A stretch of DNA of 64,000 bases from Methylobacterium sp. J-070 (GCF_022829385.1 NZ_JAKSXX010000237.1:62001-126000), one strand, 5' to 3'. Counted from the stretch's first letter, positions 46,201-56,817 are shown. A program made the numbers and translations. Notes: generated by a model from the letters alone, not told the origin.

Positions 46201-47210
46201 GGGACGGCCCCGCTGACGTCATCCGCCGACGGGCCGGAGAGCCGCGCCCGCGCCGCCGCGTACTCCCGGGCGAGCCGGGCCACGAGATCGGCGGTCGCCG
46301 GCGCGTCCGCGATCGTGCCGACGCCCTGACCGGCGCCCCAGACGTCGCGCCACGCCTTCACGCTGCCGCTGCCGAAATTCATCGCGGTCTTGTCGCGCAC
46401 CGGCAGCGCCTCGGGATCGAGCCCGGCGGCGCGGATGCTCGGCGTCAGGTAGTTGCCCGGCACGCCGGTGAAATAGGGGGTGTAGAGGATGTCGGCCGCC
46501 GCGCTGCCGGTGATCATGTCCTTGTAGGCCGGGGCGGCGTTCGCCTCCCGGGTGGCGATGAACCGGGTGCCCATGTAGGCGAGGTCGGCGCCCATGGCCT
46601 GAGCCGCCAGGATCGCCGAGCCCGAGGTGATCGCCCCCGACAGGATCAGCGGACCGTCGTAGAACCGCCGGATCTCACCGACGAGGGCGAAGGGGCTGAG
46701 CGTGCCGGCATGGCCGCCGGCTCCCGCGCAGACCAGGATCAGCCCGTCGACGCCCGCCTCCAGGGCCTTCTCGGCGTGGCGGACGCTGGTGACGTCGTGG
46801 AACACCACGCCGCCATAGGCGTGGACGGGGCGGATCACCGCGTCGGGCGCCCGCAGGGAGGTGATGATGATCGGCACCCGGTGCCGGACGCAGGCCTCGA
46901 CATCCTGCGCCAGCCGGTCGTTCGAGGCGTGGACGATCTGGTTCACCGCGAAGGGCGCGATTCGTTTCGCCGGGTCCGCCGCCCGGGCCTCGGCGAGGGT
47001 GCGGGTGATCCGCGTGAGCCACTCGTCCAGCAGCTCGGCCGGCCGGGCGTTGAGCGCCGGGAACGACCCGACCACGCCGGCGAGGCATTGGGCGATCACC
47101 AGCTCCGGGCCCGAGACGATGAACATCGGCGCGCAGATCACCGGCAGGGCCAGGCGCCCGCGCAGAGCCTCGGGCAGGCGCCCGTCCGGCTGTTCGGGAC
47201 CGTCGCTCAC
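46197..47210 (-). CDS. Nitronate monooxygenase family flavoprotein
   Basis: About 337 residues, FMN-dependent TIM barrel. Features are LPVICAPMFIVSGPELVIAQ, AGVVGSFPALNARP, the FMN/substrate loop LVCAGAGGHAG with the catalytic-position histidine, and LAYMGTRFIATREANA. The start is GTG 47210, inferred from frame and length; no strong ribosome binding site is visible. Members oxidise nitronates, but related enzymes act as enoyl reductases or in propionate-3-nitronate detoxification. It heads a minus-strand operon divergent from the beta-oxidation genes. Confidence 0.88.
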   Translation of the reverse strand: MSDGPEQPDGRLPEALRGRLALPVICAPMFIVSGPELVIAQCLAGVVGSFPALNARPAELLDEWLTRITRTLAEARAADPAKRIAPFAVNQIVHASNDRLAQDVEACVRHRVPIIITSLRAPDAVIRPVHAYGGVVFHDVTSVRHAEKALEAGVDGLILVCAGAGGHAGTLSPFALVGEIRRFYDGPLILSGAITSGSAILAAQAMGADLAYMGTRFIATREANAAPAYKDMITGSAAADILYTPYFTGVPGNYLTPSIRAAGLDPEALPVRDKTAMNFGSGSVKAWRDVWGAGQGVGTIADAPATADLVARLAREYAAARARLSGPSADDVSGAVP

Positions 47211-47396
47211 AGGTCGTACCCGACCGGACAGGCGCCCCTGGACCCTTCGCCCCGATGAATGCCGCGCACCGCGCCTCTCCCCTGCTTCCGGCGTTCCGGC
47301 CCTCGATCGGCCACCGGCGACCGCAGCGGAATCCCGCCCGGCGCCGGTTTGATGGCATGGCCTCCGGGCCGCGGTCAAACCTTCGCCTGCGCCGGC

Positions 47397-47411
47397 TTCT
47401 GCAATGCAGAA
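47397..47411. promoter_or_regulatory. IclR operator candidate, site 1
   Basis: TTCTGCAATGCAGAA is a perfect palindrome (7-bp arms, one central base). It is one of two such sites in the divergent intergenic region and lies 103 bp from site 2. Size and symmetry fit IclR-family operators, and the regulator gene is the third gene of the minus-strand operon. Confidence 0.75.
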
Positions 47412-47499
47412 TGCACGGCAGAGCTCTCGCGAGCGGCGCAATCCGTCCTTGACGGACCGCGGTGGCCGGACCAAAATTCCGCATCGATGCAGACACTTA

Positions 47500-47514
47500 T
47501 TCTGCATTGCAGAA
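47500..47514. promoter_or_regulatory. IclR operator candidate, site 2
   Basis: TTCTGCATTGCAGAA is identical to site 1 except for the central base. It ends one base before the GGGAGGA ribosome binding site of the hydratase/dehydrogenase gene, so bound protein would cover the start of the transcript or the promoter. Confidence 0.78.
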
Positions 47515-47530
47515 TGGGAGGAAGTCCAGG

Positions 47531-49603
<2,073 letters not shown>

Positions 49604-49630
49604 TGGCCTGTCGGGCCGCGTCCCGGTTTC

Positions 49631-49738
49631 GAAAGGTCCGGGACCTTTCGCGGGTGCAGGGCAGCGCCCTGCTGGCGGCCAGGGCCGCATCCGTCGGGGC
49701 GTCGCCCCGACACCCCACCAAAGGGCGCGACGCCCTTT
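49631..49738. repeat. Block of four consecutive perfect hairpins
   Basis: GAAAGGTCC-G-GGACCTTTC (49631-49649), CAGGGC-AGC-GCCCTG (49657-49671), TCGGGGC-GTC-GCCCCGA (49694-49710) and AAAGGGCG-CGA-CGCCCTTT (49720-49738) follow one another between the hydratase/dehydrogenase and thiolase genes. From memory, blocks of this pattern are dispersed in Methylobacterium genomes; this was not searched. It lies inside a probable operon and ends 22 bp before the thiolase ATG. Confidence 0.8.
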
Positions 49739-49760
49739 GAAAACCCCGGAGGCCCCCGGC

Positions 49761-50945
49761 ATGACTGACGCGGTGATCGTCTCGACCGCCCGCACGCCCA
49801 TCGGCAAGGCGCATCGCGGCGCGCTGAACCTCACCCGCGGCGCCGACCTTGCGGCCCACGCGATCCGCGGCGCCCTGGACCGGGCCCGGCTGGATCCGGG
49901 CGCCGTCGAGGAGGTGGTGCTCGGCTGCGGCTATCCGGAGAACGCCACCGGCGGCAACGTCGCCCGGCACGCGGCGCTCGTGGCGGGGATCCCGGTGGAC
50001 TCGGCCGGCGTCACGGTCTCGCGCTTCTGCGCCTCCGGCCTGGAGGCGATCGCCAGCGCGGCCCGCCGGATCATCCTCGACGGCGTGCCGGTGGCGGTGG
50101 CGGGCGGCGTCGAGTCGATCAGCCTCGTGCAGCCCAAGGTCCAGCGGGAGCTGACCCGGAACGCCTGGCTGGAGGCGCACCTGCCGGCGATCTACATGCC
50201 GATGATCGAGACCGCCGACATCGTGGCGGAGCGGTACGGCATCTCCCGGAAGGCGCAGGACCAATTCGCCCTGGAGAGCCAGCGTCGCACGGCAGCAGCC
50301 CAGGAACGCGGGCTGTTCGACGACGAGATCGTCCCGATGAGCGCCGTGATGGCGGTGACCGACAAGGCCAGCGGCGAGACCCGGGAGGTCGAGACGCGGC
50401 TCGCCAAGGACGAGGGCAACCGCCCGGACACGACCCTGGAGGGCTTGGCCAAGCTCAAGCCGGTGCGCGGGGAGGGCGCCTTCATCACGGCCGGCAATGC
50501 CAGCCAGCTCTCGGACGGGGCCTCGGCCAGCGTGCTGATGTCGGCCGAGGAGGCCGCCCGGCGGGGGCTCACGCCGCTCGGCACCTTCCGGGGCTTCGCC
50601 TCGGCGGGCTGCGGGCCGGACGAGATGGGCATCGGCCCGGTCTTCGCGGTGCCGCGGCTGCTGGCGCGCCAGGGCCTGACGGTCGCCGATATCGACCTGT
50701 GGGAGCTGAACGAGGCGTTCGCGTCCCAGTCGGTCTATTGCCGCGACACGCTCGGGATCGACCCCGACAAAGTCAACGTCAACGGCGGCGCCATCGCGGT
50801 CGGCCACCCCTTCGGCATGTCGGGGGCGCGGCTCGTGGGCCACGCCCTGCTGGAGGGCCGCCGCCGCGGGGCGCGCTACGCCGTGGTGACCATGTGCGTC
50901 GCCGGCGGCCAGGGCTGCGCCGGCCTGTTCGAGATCGGAGGCTGA
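49761..50945 (+). CDS. Acetyl-CoA C-acyltransferase (thiolase)
   Basis: A 394-residue degradative thiolase. The first active-site cysteine is in SRFCASGLEAIASAA. NEAFASQ, GGAIAVGHPFGMSGARL with the catalytic His, and the second cysteine in VTMCVAGGQGCAGLFE are all present. It cleaves 3-ketoacyl-CoA to acetyl-CoA and a shortened acyl-CoA. It corresponds in position to PimB in the pim gene order. It is followed after 2 bp by an acyl-CoA dehydrogenase gene, which indicates co-transcription. Confidence 0.95.
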   Translation: MTDAVIVSTARTPIGKAHRGALNLTRGADLAAHAIRGALDRARLDPGAVEEVVLGCGYPENATGGNVARHAALVAGIPVDSAGVTVSRFCASGLEAIASAARRIILDGVPVAVAGGVESISLVQPKVQRELTRNAWLEAHLPAIYMPMIETADIVAERYGISRKAQDQFALESQRRTAAAQERGLFDDEIVPMSAVMAVTDKASGETREVETRLAKDEGNRPDTTLEGLAKLKPVRGEGAFITAGNASQLSDGASASVLMSAEEAARRGLTPLGTFRGFASAGCGPDEMGIGPVFAVPRLLARQGLTVADIDLWELNEAFASQSVYCRDTLGIDPDKVNVNGGAIAVGHPFGMSGARLVGHALLEGRRRGARYAVVTMCVAGGQGCAGLFEIGG

Positions 50946-50947
50946 GC

Positions 50948-52144
50948 ATGGATCTGCGCTTTACGCCGGAAGAACTCGCGTTCCGCGACGAGGTCCGGAC
51001 CTTCTGCAGGACGGAGATCCCGGCGGAGATCCGGAAGAAGGTCTCGGAGGGCCGCAGTCTCTCGAAGGACGACTACGTCACCAGCCAGCGGATCCTCAAC
51101 GCCAAGGGCTGGGCGGTGCCGCACTGGCCGCAGGAATGGGGGGGCCGGGATTGGACCCCGATCCAGCGCTACATCTACACCGAGGAGCTGTTCCAGGCGG
51201 CGGTGCCGCTGCCGCAGCAGTTCAACTGCTACATGTTCGGGCCCGTGCTCGCGACCTTCGGGCGGCAGGACCAGAAGGCGCGCTTCCTGCCCCGGGCGGC
51301 CAACCTCGACGACTGGTGGTGCCAGGGCTTTTCGGAACCCGGCGCCGGCTCGGACCTCGCCTCGCTGAAGACCAGGGCGGTGCGCGACGGCGACCACTAC
51401 GTGGTCGACGGCCAGAAGACCTGGACGACGCTCGGCCAGCATGCCGACTGGATCTTCTGCCTGGTCCGCACCGACTTCGAGGCCAAGAAGCAGCGCGGCA
51501 TCTCGTTCCTGCTCATCGACATGACGACCCCCGGCATCACCGTGCGGCCGATCCTCACCCTGGAGGGGCGCCACGAGGTCAACGAGGTGTTCTTCGACTC
51601 CGTGCGGGTGCCGGTCGAGAACCTCGTCGGCGAGGAGAACCGGGGCTGGGACTACGCCAAGTTCCTGCTCGCCAACGAGCGCACCGGCATCGCCCGGATC
51701 GGCCTCACCAAGGAGCGGATCGCCCGGATCAAGCGGCTGGCCCGGGAGATGCCGGCGGGTCCCGGGACGATGTGGGACGACCCCGCCTTCCGGTCCCGCG
51801 TCGCGGAGGTCGAGGTCGAGTTGAAGGCCCTGGAGATCACCCAGATGCGGGTGGCGGCCAAGCAGGGACGGGCGGATTCGGTGGAGCCCGACCCGGCCTC
51901 CTCGCTCCTCAAGATCCGCGGCTCGCAGCTCCAGCAGGCGGCGACCGAGTTGCTGGTGGAACTCGCCGGGCCGTTCGCCCTGGCGGCGCCGGCGCGCGGG
52001 GCAGGGGCCAACAACCTGCCCGGGGGCTTCGACTGGGTCGATGCCGCGGCGCCGAGCTATTTCAACAATCGCAAGGTCTCGATCTACGGCGGCTCGAACG
52101 AGATCCAGCACAACGTCATCGCCAAGGGCATTCTGGGGTTGTGA
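50948..52144 (+). CDS. pimC: Acyl-CoA dehydrogenase, pimeloyl-CoA dehydrogenase large subunit-like
   Basis: A 398-residue FAD-dependent acyl-CoA dehydrogenase. Features are FTPEELAFRDEVRTFCR, WPQEWGGRDWTPIQRYI, WCQGFSEPGAGSDLASLKT, VDGQKTWTTLGQHADWIFC, GRHEVNEVFFDSVRVP and the C-terminal SIYGGSNEIQHNVIAKGILG. The pattern fits the PimC branch, which works with a smaller PimD-like partner. It introduces the alpha-beta double bond in a dicarboxylyl- or acyl-CoA. The start is 2 bp after the thiolase stop. A long inverted-repeat element separates it from the small-subunit gene. Confidence 0.88.
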   Translation: MDLRFTPEELAFRDEVRTFCRTEIPAEIRKKVSEGRSLSKDDYVTSQRILNAKGWAVPHWPQEWGGRDWTPIQRYIYTEELFQAAVPLPQQFNCYMFGPVLATFGRQDQKARFLPRAANLDDWWCQGFSEPGAGSDLASLKTRAVRDGDHYVVDGQKTWTTLGQHADWIFCLVRTDFEAKKQRGISFLLIDMTTPGITVRPILTLEGRHEVNEVFFDSVRVPVENLVGEENRGWDYAKFLLANERTGIARIGLTKERIARIKRLAREMPAGPGTMWDDPAFRSRVAEVEVELKALEITQMRVAAKQGRADSVEPDPASSLLKIRGSQLQQAATELLVELAGPFALAAPARGAGANNLPGGFDWVDAAAPSYFNNRKVSIYGGSNEIQHNVIAKGILGL

Positions 52145-52196
52145 GCCGACCCGAGAGGCCGAAGCCCGTCTGATAGGCGCAGCGATCCCGGCCGGC

Positions 52197-52370
52197 TCTC
52201 CCTCCCCCCTCTGTGGGGGAGGGTGGCCCCCGAAGGGGGTCGGGAGAGGGGAGCGACGGTGCAGAACAGCGCACGGCCTTCATGAAGCTCACGTCTCCTC
52301 CGGAAACCGGGCTCCCTTCTCCCGACCCCTGCTGACGCAGGGGCCACCCTCCCCCGCAGAGGGGGGAGGG
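52197..52370. repeat. Long inverted-repeat intergenic element, copy 3 of 3
   Basis: The third copy of the element seen at 1744 and 24054, in the same orientation. Terminal arms CTCTGTGGGGGAGGGTGGCC and GGCCACCCTCCCCCGCAGAG pair with one mismatch. The centre contains GGCCTTCATGAAG as in copy 1. It lies between the two acyl-CoA dehydrogenase genes, inside the operon, and would form a very stable transcript hairpin 21 bp before the second gene's ATG. Confidence 0.85.
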
Positions 52371-52391
52371 AAACGACCTGAGGACACCACC

Positions 52392-53546
52392 ATGGATTTC
52401 GACCTGAACGAGGACCAGTCGCTCCTGCACGACAGCGTCGAGCGGCTGGCGGCGGACCTGTACCCGTCCCTGGAGAGCCGGCAGGCGCGGCTGAAGGCGC
52501 CCCTGGGCTTCCCCGACGCGGGCTGGACCGCCTTCGTCGACCTCGGCGTCACCGGCCTGCCCTTCCCGGAAGCGGAGGGCGGGTTCGGCGGCGGCCCGGT
52601 CGAGACCCTGCTGGTCATGGAGGCGGTGGGCCGCAACCTCGTGGTCGAGCCGCTGCTGGCGAGCCTCGTGCTCGGCTCGACGGCCCTGCGGCTCGGCGGC
52701 AGCGCCGCGCAGACAGCGCGCCTCCTGCCCGGCGTGATCGACGGCTCGCTGCGGCTGACGCTGGCCCAGACCGAGCGCCAGTCCCGCTACGACCTCCACG
52801 ACGTGGCCACGACGGCCCGGCGCTCCGGCGACGGCTTCGTGCTCAGCGGCGCGAAATCCGTCGTGCCCAACGCCGACGCGGCCGGCCTGATGGTGGTCTC
52901 CGCCCGGGTCTCCGGGGAGCGGCGCGACCCGCACGGGATCGGCCTGTTCCTGGTGCCGACGGACTCCCCGGGGGTCGCGATCGAGGCCTACCCGACCCAG
53001 GATGGCGGCCGGGCCGCGGAGGTGTCGTTCTCCGACGTCGCGCTGCCGGCCGACGCCGCGCTCGGCGACCTCGAGGCGGGCCTGCCGCTGCTGGAGCGGG
53101 TGGTGGAGCACGGGATCGCGGCGCTTGCCGCCGAGGCGGTCGGCTCCATGGACGCGCTCCACAGGCTGACGATCGACTACCTCAAGACCCGCACGCAGTT
53201 CGGGGTCAGCGTCGGCTCGTTCCAGGCCCTGCAGCACCGGGCCGTGGACATGCTGATCCAGCTGGAGCAGGCGCGCTCGATGGCGCTCTACGCCGCCATG
53301 ATGGTGGAGGCGGAGGATCCCGCGGCGCGCGCGGCGGCGCTCGCGGCCGTGAAGGTGCAGATCAACAAGGCGTGCCGGTATGTCGGGCAGGAGGCGGTGC
53401 AGCTCCACGGGGGCATCGGCATGACGCTCGAATACATCGGCGCCCACCACTTCAAGCGGCTCGCCATGATCGAGTACCAGCTCGGCGACACCGCCCACCA
53501 CCTGCGCCGGATCACGCAGGCCGAGAACGGGCTGCTGGCGGCGTGA
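52392..53546 (+). CDS. pimD: Acyl-CoA dehydrogenase, pimeloyl-CoA dehydrogenase small subunit-like
   Basis: A 384-residue acyl-CoA dehydrogenase-fold protein. MDFDLNEDQSLLHDSVERL, LGVTGLPFPEAEGGFGGGPV and ETLLVMEAVGRNLVVEPLLA open the protein. ERQSRYDLHDVATTA, DYLKTRTQFGVSVGSFQALQ and AVQLHGGIGMTLEYIGAHHF follow. These match PimD-type small subunits, which pair with the large subunit encoded just upstream. It completes the set hydratase/dehydrogenase, thiolase and two dehydrogenases for beta-oxidation of a medium-chain (perhaps dicarboxylic) acid. Confidence 0.88.
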   Translation: MDFDLNEDQSLLHDSVERLAADLYPSLESRQARLKAPLGFPDAGWTAFVDLGVTGLPFPEAEGGFGGGPVETLLVMEAVGRNLVVEPLLASLVLGSTALRLGGSAAQTARLLPGVIDGSLRLTLAQTERQSRYDLHDVATTARRSGDGFVLSGAKSVVPNADAAGLMVVSARVSGERRDPHGIGLFLVPTDSPGVAIEAYPTQDGGRAAEVSFSDVALPADAALGDLEAGLPLLERVVEHGIAALAAEAVGSMDALHRLTIDYLKTRTQFGVSVGSFQALQHRAVDMLIQLEQARSMALYAAMMVEAEDPAARAAALAAVKVQINKACRYVGQEAVQLHGGIGMTLEYIGAHHFKRLAMIEYQLGDTAHHLRRITQAENGLLAA

Positions 53547-53582
53547 GGGGCGCTCTCGGCCTCACCCTATCCCGCCCAAGTT

Positions 53583-53698
53583 CCCTCATCCTGAGGTGCC
53601 CGCTTCAGCGGGCCTCGAAGGAGGGCTCCAGCTTGCGCCGAGATCCCTGGAGGCCTCCTTCGAGGCCTCCGCTTCGCTCCGTCGCCTCAGGATGAGGG
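53583..53698. repeat. Nested inverted-repeat element (CCTCATCCTGAGG type)
   Basis: Outer arms CCCTCATCCTGAGG (53583-53596) and CCTCAGGATGAGGG (53685-53698) are exact complements. Inner arms GGCCTCGAAGGAGG (53611-53624) and CCTCCTTCGAGGCC (53654-53667) are also exact. From memory, the CCTCATCCTGAGG palindrome is a widespread intergenic repeat in Rhizobiales. It sits in the convergent gap after the second dehydrogenase and may terminate both transcripts. Confidence 0.85.
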
Positions 53699-53725
53699 GG
53701 TCGATGGGAGCCGCTGGTCAACCGA

Positions 53726-54598
53726 TCAGTTGAACAGCGAGCCCACGCCGCCCTGCACCCGGCCGAGGCCGGCGCGGGCGACGGTGTTGTTCGGGTCGAT
53801 CACCGAGGCGCGCTGGTAGTTCTCCAGGGCCTCCTTGCGCTGGCCCGACTTCTCGTAGGCCAGGCCGCGGTAGGCCCAGGACGTGGCGTCCCTGTTGTTG
53901 ACGTTGAGGGCCGCGTTGTAGTCCTCGATCGCCTTCGGGTACTGGTTCGTGGCGATCAGGCTCTGGCCGCGGGCGGCGTAGGGCGCGGACTTGAAGGGAT
54001 CACGGTCGATGGCGGCGTCGAAATCGGCGATCGCCTGGGCGTCCTGACCCTGCTTCTGCCGCACGAGGCCCCGGGCGTGGTAGGCCTCGGCCGATTCGGG
54101 CATCAGCCGGATCGCGACGTTGAGGTCCGAGAGCGCCTGGTCGAGGTTGCCCTGCGCGCGCTCGACATTGGCGCGGCCGATATAGGCCGGGCCGTAATTC
54201 GGATCGATGCCGATCGCCTTGCTGAAATCCTGCAGCGCCGGGCCGTCGCGGCCGACCTGACGGCTGGCGAGCGCCCGGTTGTTGTAGGCCGAAGCGGAGT
54301 TCGGATCGATCTGGATCGCCTTGGTGAAGTCGGCGATGGCATCGTTGAACTGGCCGGCGCGGGCATAGGCGGCGCCGCGGGTGGTGTAGGCCGCCGCGTC
54401 GTTCGGGTTGCGCTGCACGACCTCGGTCAGCGAGGCGATGTTGACGTTGGTGGCGCCCGTGGTGTCCGTCTCCAGCACCGCGTATTGCCGCGCGCCGGCG
54501 GCGCTCCCGACGGTCTCGCAGCCGGCGAGCGCCGCGGCCGAGAGCGCGGCCGCGCCGATCAGTGCCGCCTTCCGTGCCAGCCCGTTGCGTACGATCAT
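53726..54598 (-). CDS. Tetratricopeptide repeat lipoprotein
   Basis: A 290-residue exported lipoprotein. The signal ends with lipobox LAGC (AAALSAAALAGCETVG). After a short linker, six or so TPR units fill the rest: for example NPNDAAAYTTRGAAYARAGQ, then AYNNRALASRQVGRDGPALQ and AYRGLAYEKSGQRKEALENY. The repeats pack into a superhelix that binds proteins, so the likely role is an outer-membrane or periplasmic scaffold. The start at ATG 54598 leaves a 330-bp upstream gap for its promoter. Related NlpI-like proteins adapt peptidoglycan hydrolases. Confidence 0.92.
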   Translation of the reverse strand: MIVRNGLARKAALIGAAALSAAALAGCETVGSAAGARQYAVLETDTTGATNVNIASLTEVVQRNPNDAAAYTTRGAAYARAGQFNDAIADFTKAIQIDPNSASAYNNRALASRQVGRDGPALQDFSKAIGIDPNYGPAYIGRANVERAQGNLDQALSDLNVAIRLMPESAEAYHARGLVRQKQGQDAQAIADFDAAIDRDPFKSAPYAARGQSLIATNQYPKAIEDYNAALNVNNRDATSWAYRGLAYEKSGQRKEALENYQRASVIDPNNTVARAGLGRVQGGVGSLFN

Positions 54599-54928
54599 CG
54601 CCCCACTCTCCCCGAGGCACGGTGCGCCCCGCACCCACCCCGCCCTCGCATTCCTGTCGCCCGGCCGCGCCGGGCACACCCGCTCCGGGGCACCGTCGCC
54701 CATCACGGTGAAGGCCGGCTTAAGAAGCGCCGCGTCAGGGTCCGGCCCCTCTCCCCGCCCGGCGAAGGCCGGCAGCGCGGAGAGAATCGACCGGCCGCAA
54801 TCGGCACCGACCACGCCCGGTGGAAGCGGCGGGATGTGGCGAAGGTATGGCTCGACGGCGCCGCGGCGCCGGGTTCGCGCCTCCGGCGCCCGCGCGGCGG
54901 GGCGGGTGTGTTCCCGAAGCCGCAGAAA
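54599..54928. other. Intergenic region, nothing recognised
   Basis: About 330 bp of GC-rich DNA between the TPR gene start and the purK stop. It contains the palindrome GGCGCCGCGGCGCC near 54868 and several short dyads, but no gene and no clear promoter. It should contain the promoter of the TPR gene and the terminator of purEK. Confidence 0.4.
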
Positions 54929-56026
54929 TCAGCCCCCCAGCCGGGTGACGTGCCCCATCTTGCGGCCGGGCCGGGCCTCGCCCTTGCCGTAGAGATGCAG
55001 GTGGGCGCCGGGCTCGGCGAGCAAAGCGGGCCAGTCCTCGACCTGGGCGCCGATCAGGTTGCGCATCTCCACCGGGAGGCCGCCGACCCGGGCGGGATCG
55101 CCCAGCGGCCAGCCGCAGACCGCCCGGACATGCTGGGCGAATTGCGAGGTCCGCGCCCCCTCGATGGTCCAGTGGCCGGAATTGTGGACCCGGGGGGCGA
55201 TCTCGTTGACGACGAGCCGCTCGGCACCGTCTTCCCGCACCAGGAACATCTCCACCGCGAGCACGCCGACATAGTCCAGCGCGTCGGCGATCCGCCGGGC
55301 GATGTCGAGGGCGGTGCGGCCCGTCTCCGCGGTCAGGCCCGGCGCCGGCACGCGGGTCAGCGCCAGGATGTGGTCGCGGTGCTCGTTCTCGCACAGGTCG
55401 AAGGCCGCGAAGCTGCCGTCGCGGCCGCGGGCGGCGACCACCGAGACCTCGCGCTCGAACGCCACGAACCCCTCCAGGATCAGCGGCGCGCCGCCGAACT
55501 CGGCAAACAGCGCGTTGCGGTCGCCCTCTTCCCGCGCGCGCAGCATGCGCTGGCCCTTGCCGTCGTAGCCGAAGCGGCGCGTCTTGAGCACCGCCGGCAG
55601 GCCGATGGCCTCGATCGCCCGGTCGAGATCGTCGGGCGTGTCGACCGCCCGGAACGGCGCCGTGGGGATGCCGAGGCCGTTGACGAAGTCCTTCTCGGAC
55701 AGGCGGTCCTGCGTGGTGGACAGCGCCCGCGCGTTCGGGTGCAGGGCCGCGTGGCGCGCCAGGATGTCGGCGGTGGCGTGCGGGATGTTCTCGAACTCGT
55801 AGGTCACGACATCGACGCTCCGCGCAAAGGCCGCGAGCGCCTCGGCGTCGTCGTAGGCCGCGCAGGTGGTCCGGGCGGCGACGTCGAAGGCGGGGCTGTC
55901 CCGGTCGGGCGCGTAGACGTGCACCTTCAGGCCGTAATCGGCCGCCGCGAGCGCGATCATGCGCCCGAGCTGCCCGCCGCCGACGATGCCGAGGGTGGAG
56001 CCGGGGCCGAGGTTTCTGTCCGTCAC
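54929..56026 (-). CDS. purK: 5-(carboxyamino)imidazole ribonucleotide synthase
   Basis: A 365-residue ATP-grasp enzyme of purine synthesis, making N5-CAIR from AIR, bicarbonate and ATP. Features are LGIVGGGQLGRMIALAAADY, YEFENIP, LKTRRFGYDGKGQ, the metal and ATP site VVNEIAPRVHNSGHWT and IEGARTSQFAQHVRAV. It begins at GTG 56026, overlapping the purE stop as GTGA, so the pair is translationally coupled. Length is normal. Confidence 0.96.
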   Translation of the reverse strand: MTDRNLGPGSTLGIVGGGQLGRMIALAAADYGLKVHVYAPDRDSPAFDVAARTTCAAYDDAEALAAFARSVDVVTYEFENIPHATADILARHAALHPNARALSTTQDRLSEKDFVNGLGIPTAPFRAVDTPDDLDRAIEAIGLPAVLKTRRFGYDGKGQRMLRAREEGDRNALFAEFGGAPLILEGFVAFEREVSVVAARGRDGSFAAFDLCENEHRDHILALTRVPAPGLTAETGRTALDIARRIADALDYVGVLAVEMFLVREDGAERLVVNEIAPRVHNSGHWTIEGARTSQFAQHVRAVCGWPLGDPARVGGLPVEMRNLIGAQVEDWPALLAEPGAHLHLYGKGEARPGRKMGHVTRLGG

Positions 56027-56520
56027 GATCCTGCTTCCGTCTCCGGCCGCTCGGCCACCGACGCGGTCTGGGCCGCGCGCCACGCTTCGAGGCGATCCGC
56101 CAGGGCCGCGTCGGACAGCGCCAGGACCGCCGCGGCCAGCAGCGCCGCGTTGACCGCCCCGGCCCGGCCGATCGCCAGGGTCCCGACCGGGATGCCGGCC
56201 GGCATCTGGACGATGGACAGCAGGCTGTCCTGGCCCGACAGGGCCTTCGATTCCACCGGCACGCCGAAGACCGGCAGACGGGTCATCGCCGCCGCCATGC
56301 CGGGCAGGTGCGCGGCACCGCCCGCGCCCGCGATCACGACCTTGAGGCCGGCCGCGACCGCACCCTTGGCGAAGGCCACGAGACGGTCGGGGGTGCGGTG
56401 GGCGGACACGATCCGGGCGTCGTAGGGTATGCCGAGGGCGTCGAGCGTCTCGGCGGCGTGCCGCATGGTCGCCCAGTCGGACTGGCTGCCCATGATGATC
56501 GCGACCGGAGGCGACGCCAT
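56023..56520 (-). CDS. purE: N5-carboxyaminoimidazole ribonucleotide mutase
   Basis: A 165-residue class I PurE. The substrate loop is VAIIMGSQSDWATM, followed by YDARIVSAHRTPDRLV with the catalytic His, GAGGAAHLPGMAAAMT and VFGVPVESKALSGQDSLLSI. It converts N5-CAIR to CAIR. ATG 56520 is used; the frame is open for 17 codons upstream without a signal. It is the first gene of the purE-purK operon. Confidence 0.96.
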   Translation of the reverse strand: MASPPVAIIMGSQSDWATMRHAAETLDALGIPYDARIVSAHRTPDRLVAFAKGAVAAGLKVVIAGAGGAAHLPGMAAAMTRLPVFGVPVESKALSGQDSLLSIVQMPAGIPVGTLAIGRAGAVNAALLAAAVLALSDAALADRLEAWRAAQTASVAERPETEAGS

Positions 56521-56598
56521 CGTTGATCCCGGCAAAAGAGCGCGCTTACAGGCGGCACGGGCCCGCGGCAAGGCGGGGCCCGGCGGCGTCCACCGGCA

Positions 56599-56817
56599 TC
56601 AGGCGATGATGTCGGGGGTGAGCGCGTCCTCGATGTGGAAGATGCGGTCGCGCAGGGTGAGCTTGCGCTTCTTCAGGCGCTGGATCTGGAGCTGGTCGCC
56701 GGCGACGCTGCGCTCCAGCGCCTCGATGGCGCCGTCGAGGTCCCGGTGCTCCTCGCGCAGCCGGGCCAGCTCGCCCTCGAGATCCGCCTGCGCATTCTCA
56801 CCCGACTCGTCCGCCAT
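56599..56817 (-). CDS. YdcH family (DUF465) small coiled-coil protein
   Basis: A 72-residue helical protein, MADESGENAQADLEGELARL at its start. The DUF465 core is LREEHRDLDGAIEALER and QIQRLKKRKLTLRDRIFHIE. ATG 56817 gives the usual length; an upstream in-frame ATG at 56859 would add 14 residues. It lies 78 bp before purE on the same strand. A second YdcH gene is divergent, 174 bp away. Function is unknown. Confidence 0.88.
   Translation of the reverse strand: MADESGENAQADLEGELARLREEHRDLDGAIEALERSVAGDQLQIQRLKKRKLTLRDRIFHIEDALTPDIIA

Larger units (their letters stand above)
47211..47530. other. Divergent promoter region of the catabolic locus
   Basis: About 320 bp between the nitronate monooxygenase start and the hydratase/dehydrogenase start. 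It contains no gene. It holds two copies of a 15-bp palindrome (listed separately), which makes it the main control region for both operons. I see no confident sigma-70 promoter elements. Confidence 0.6.
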
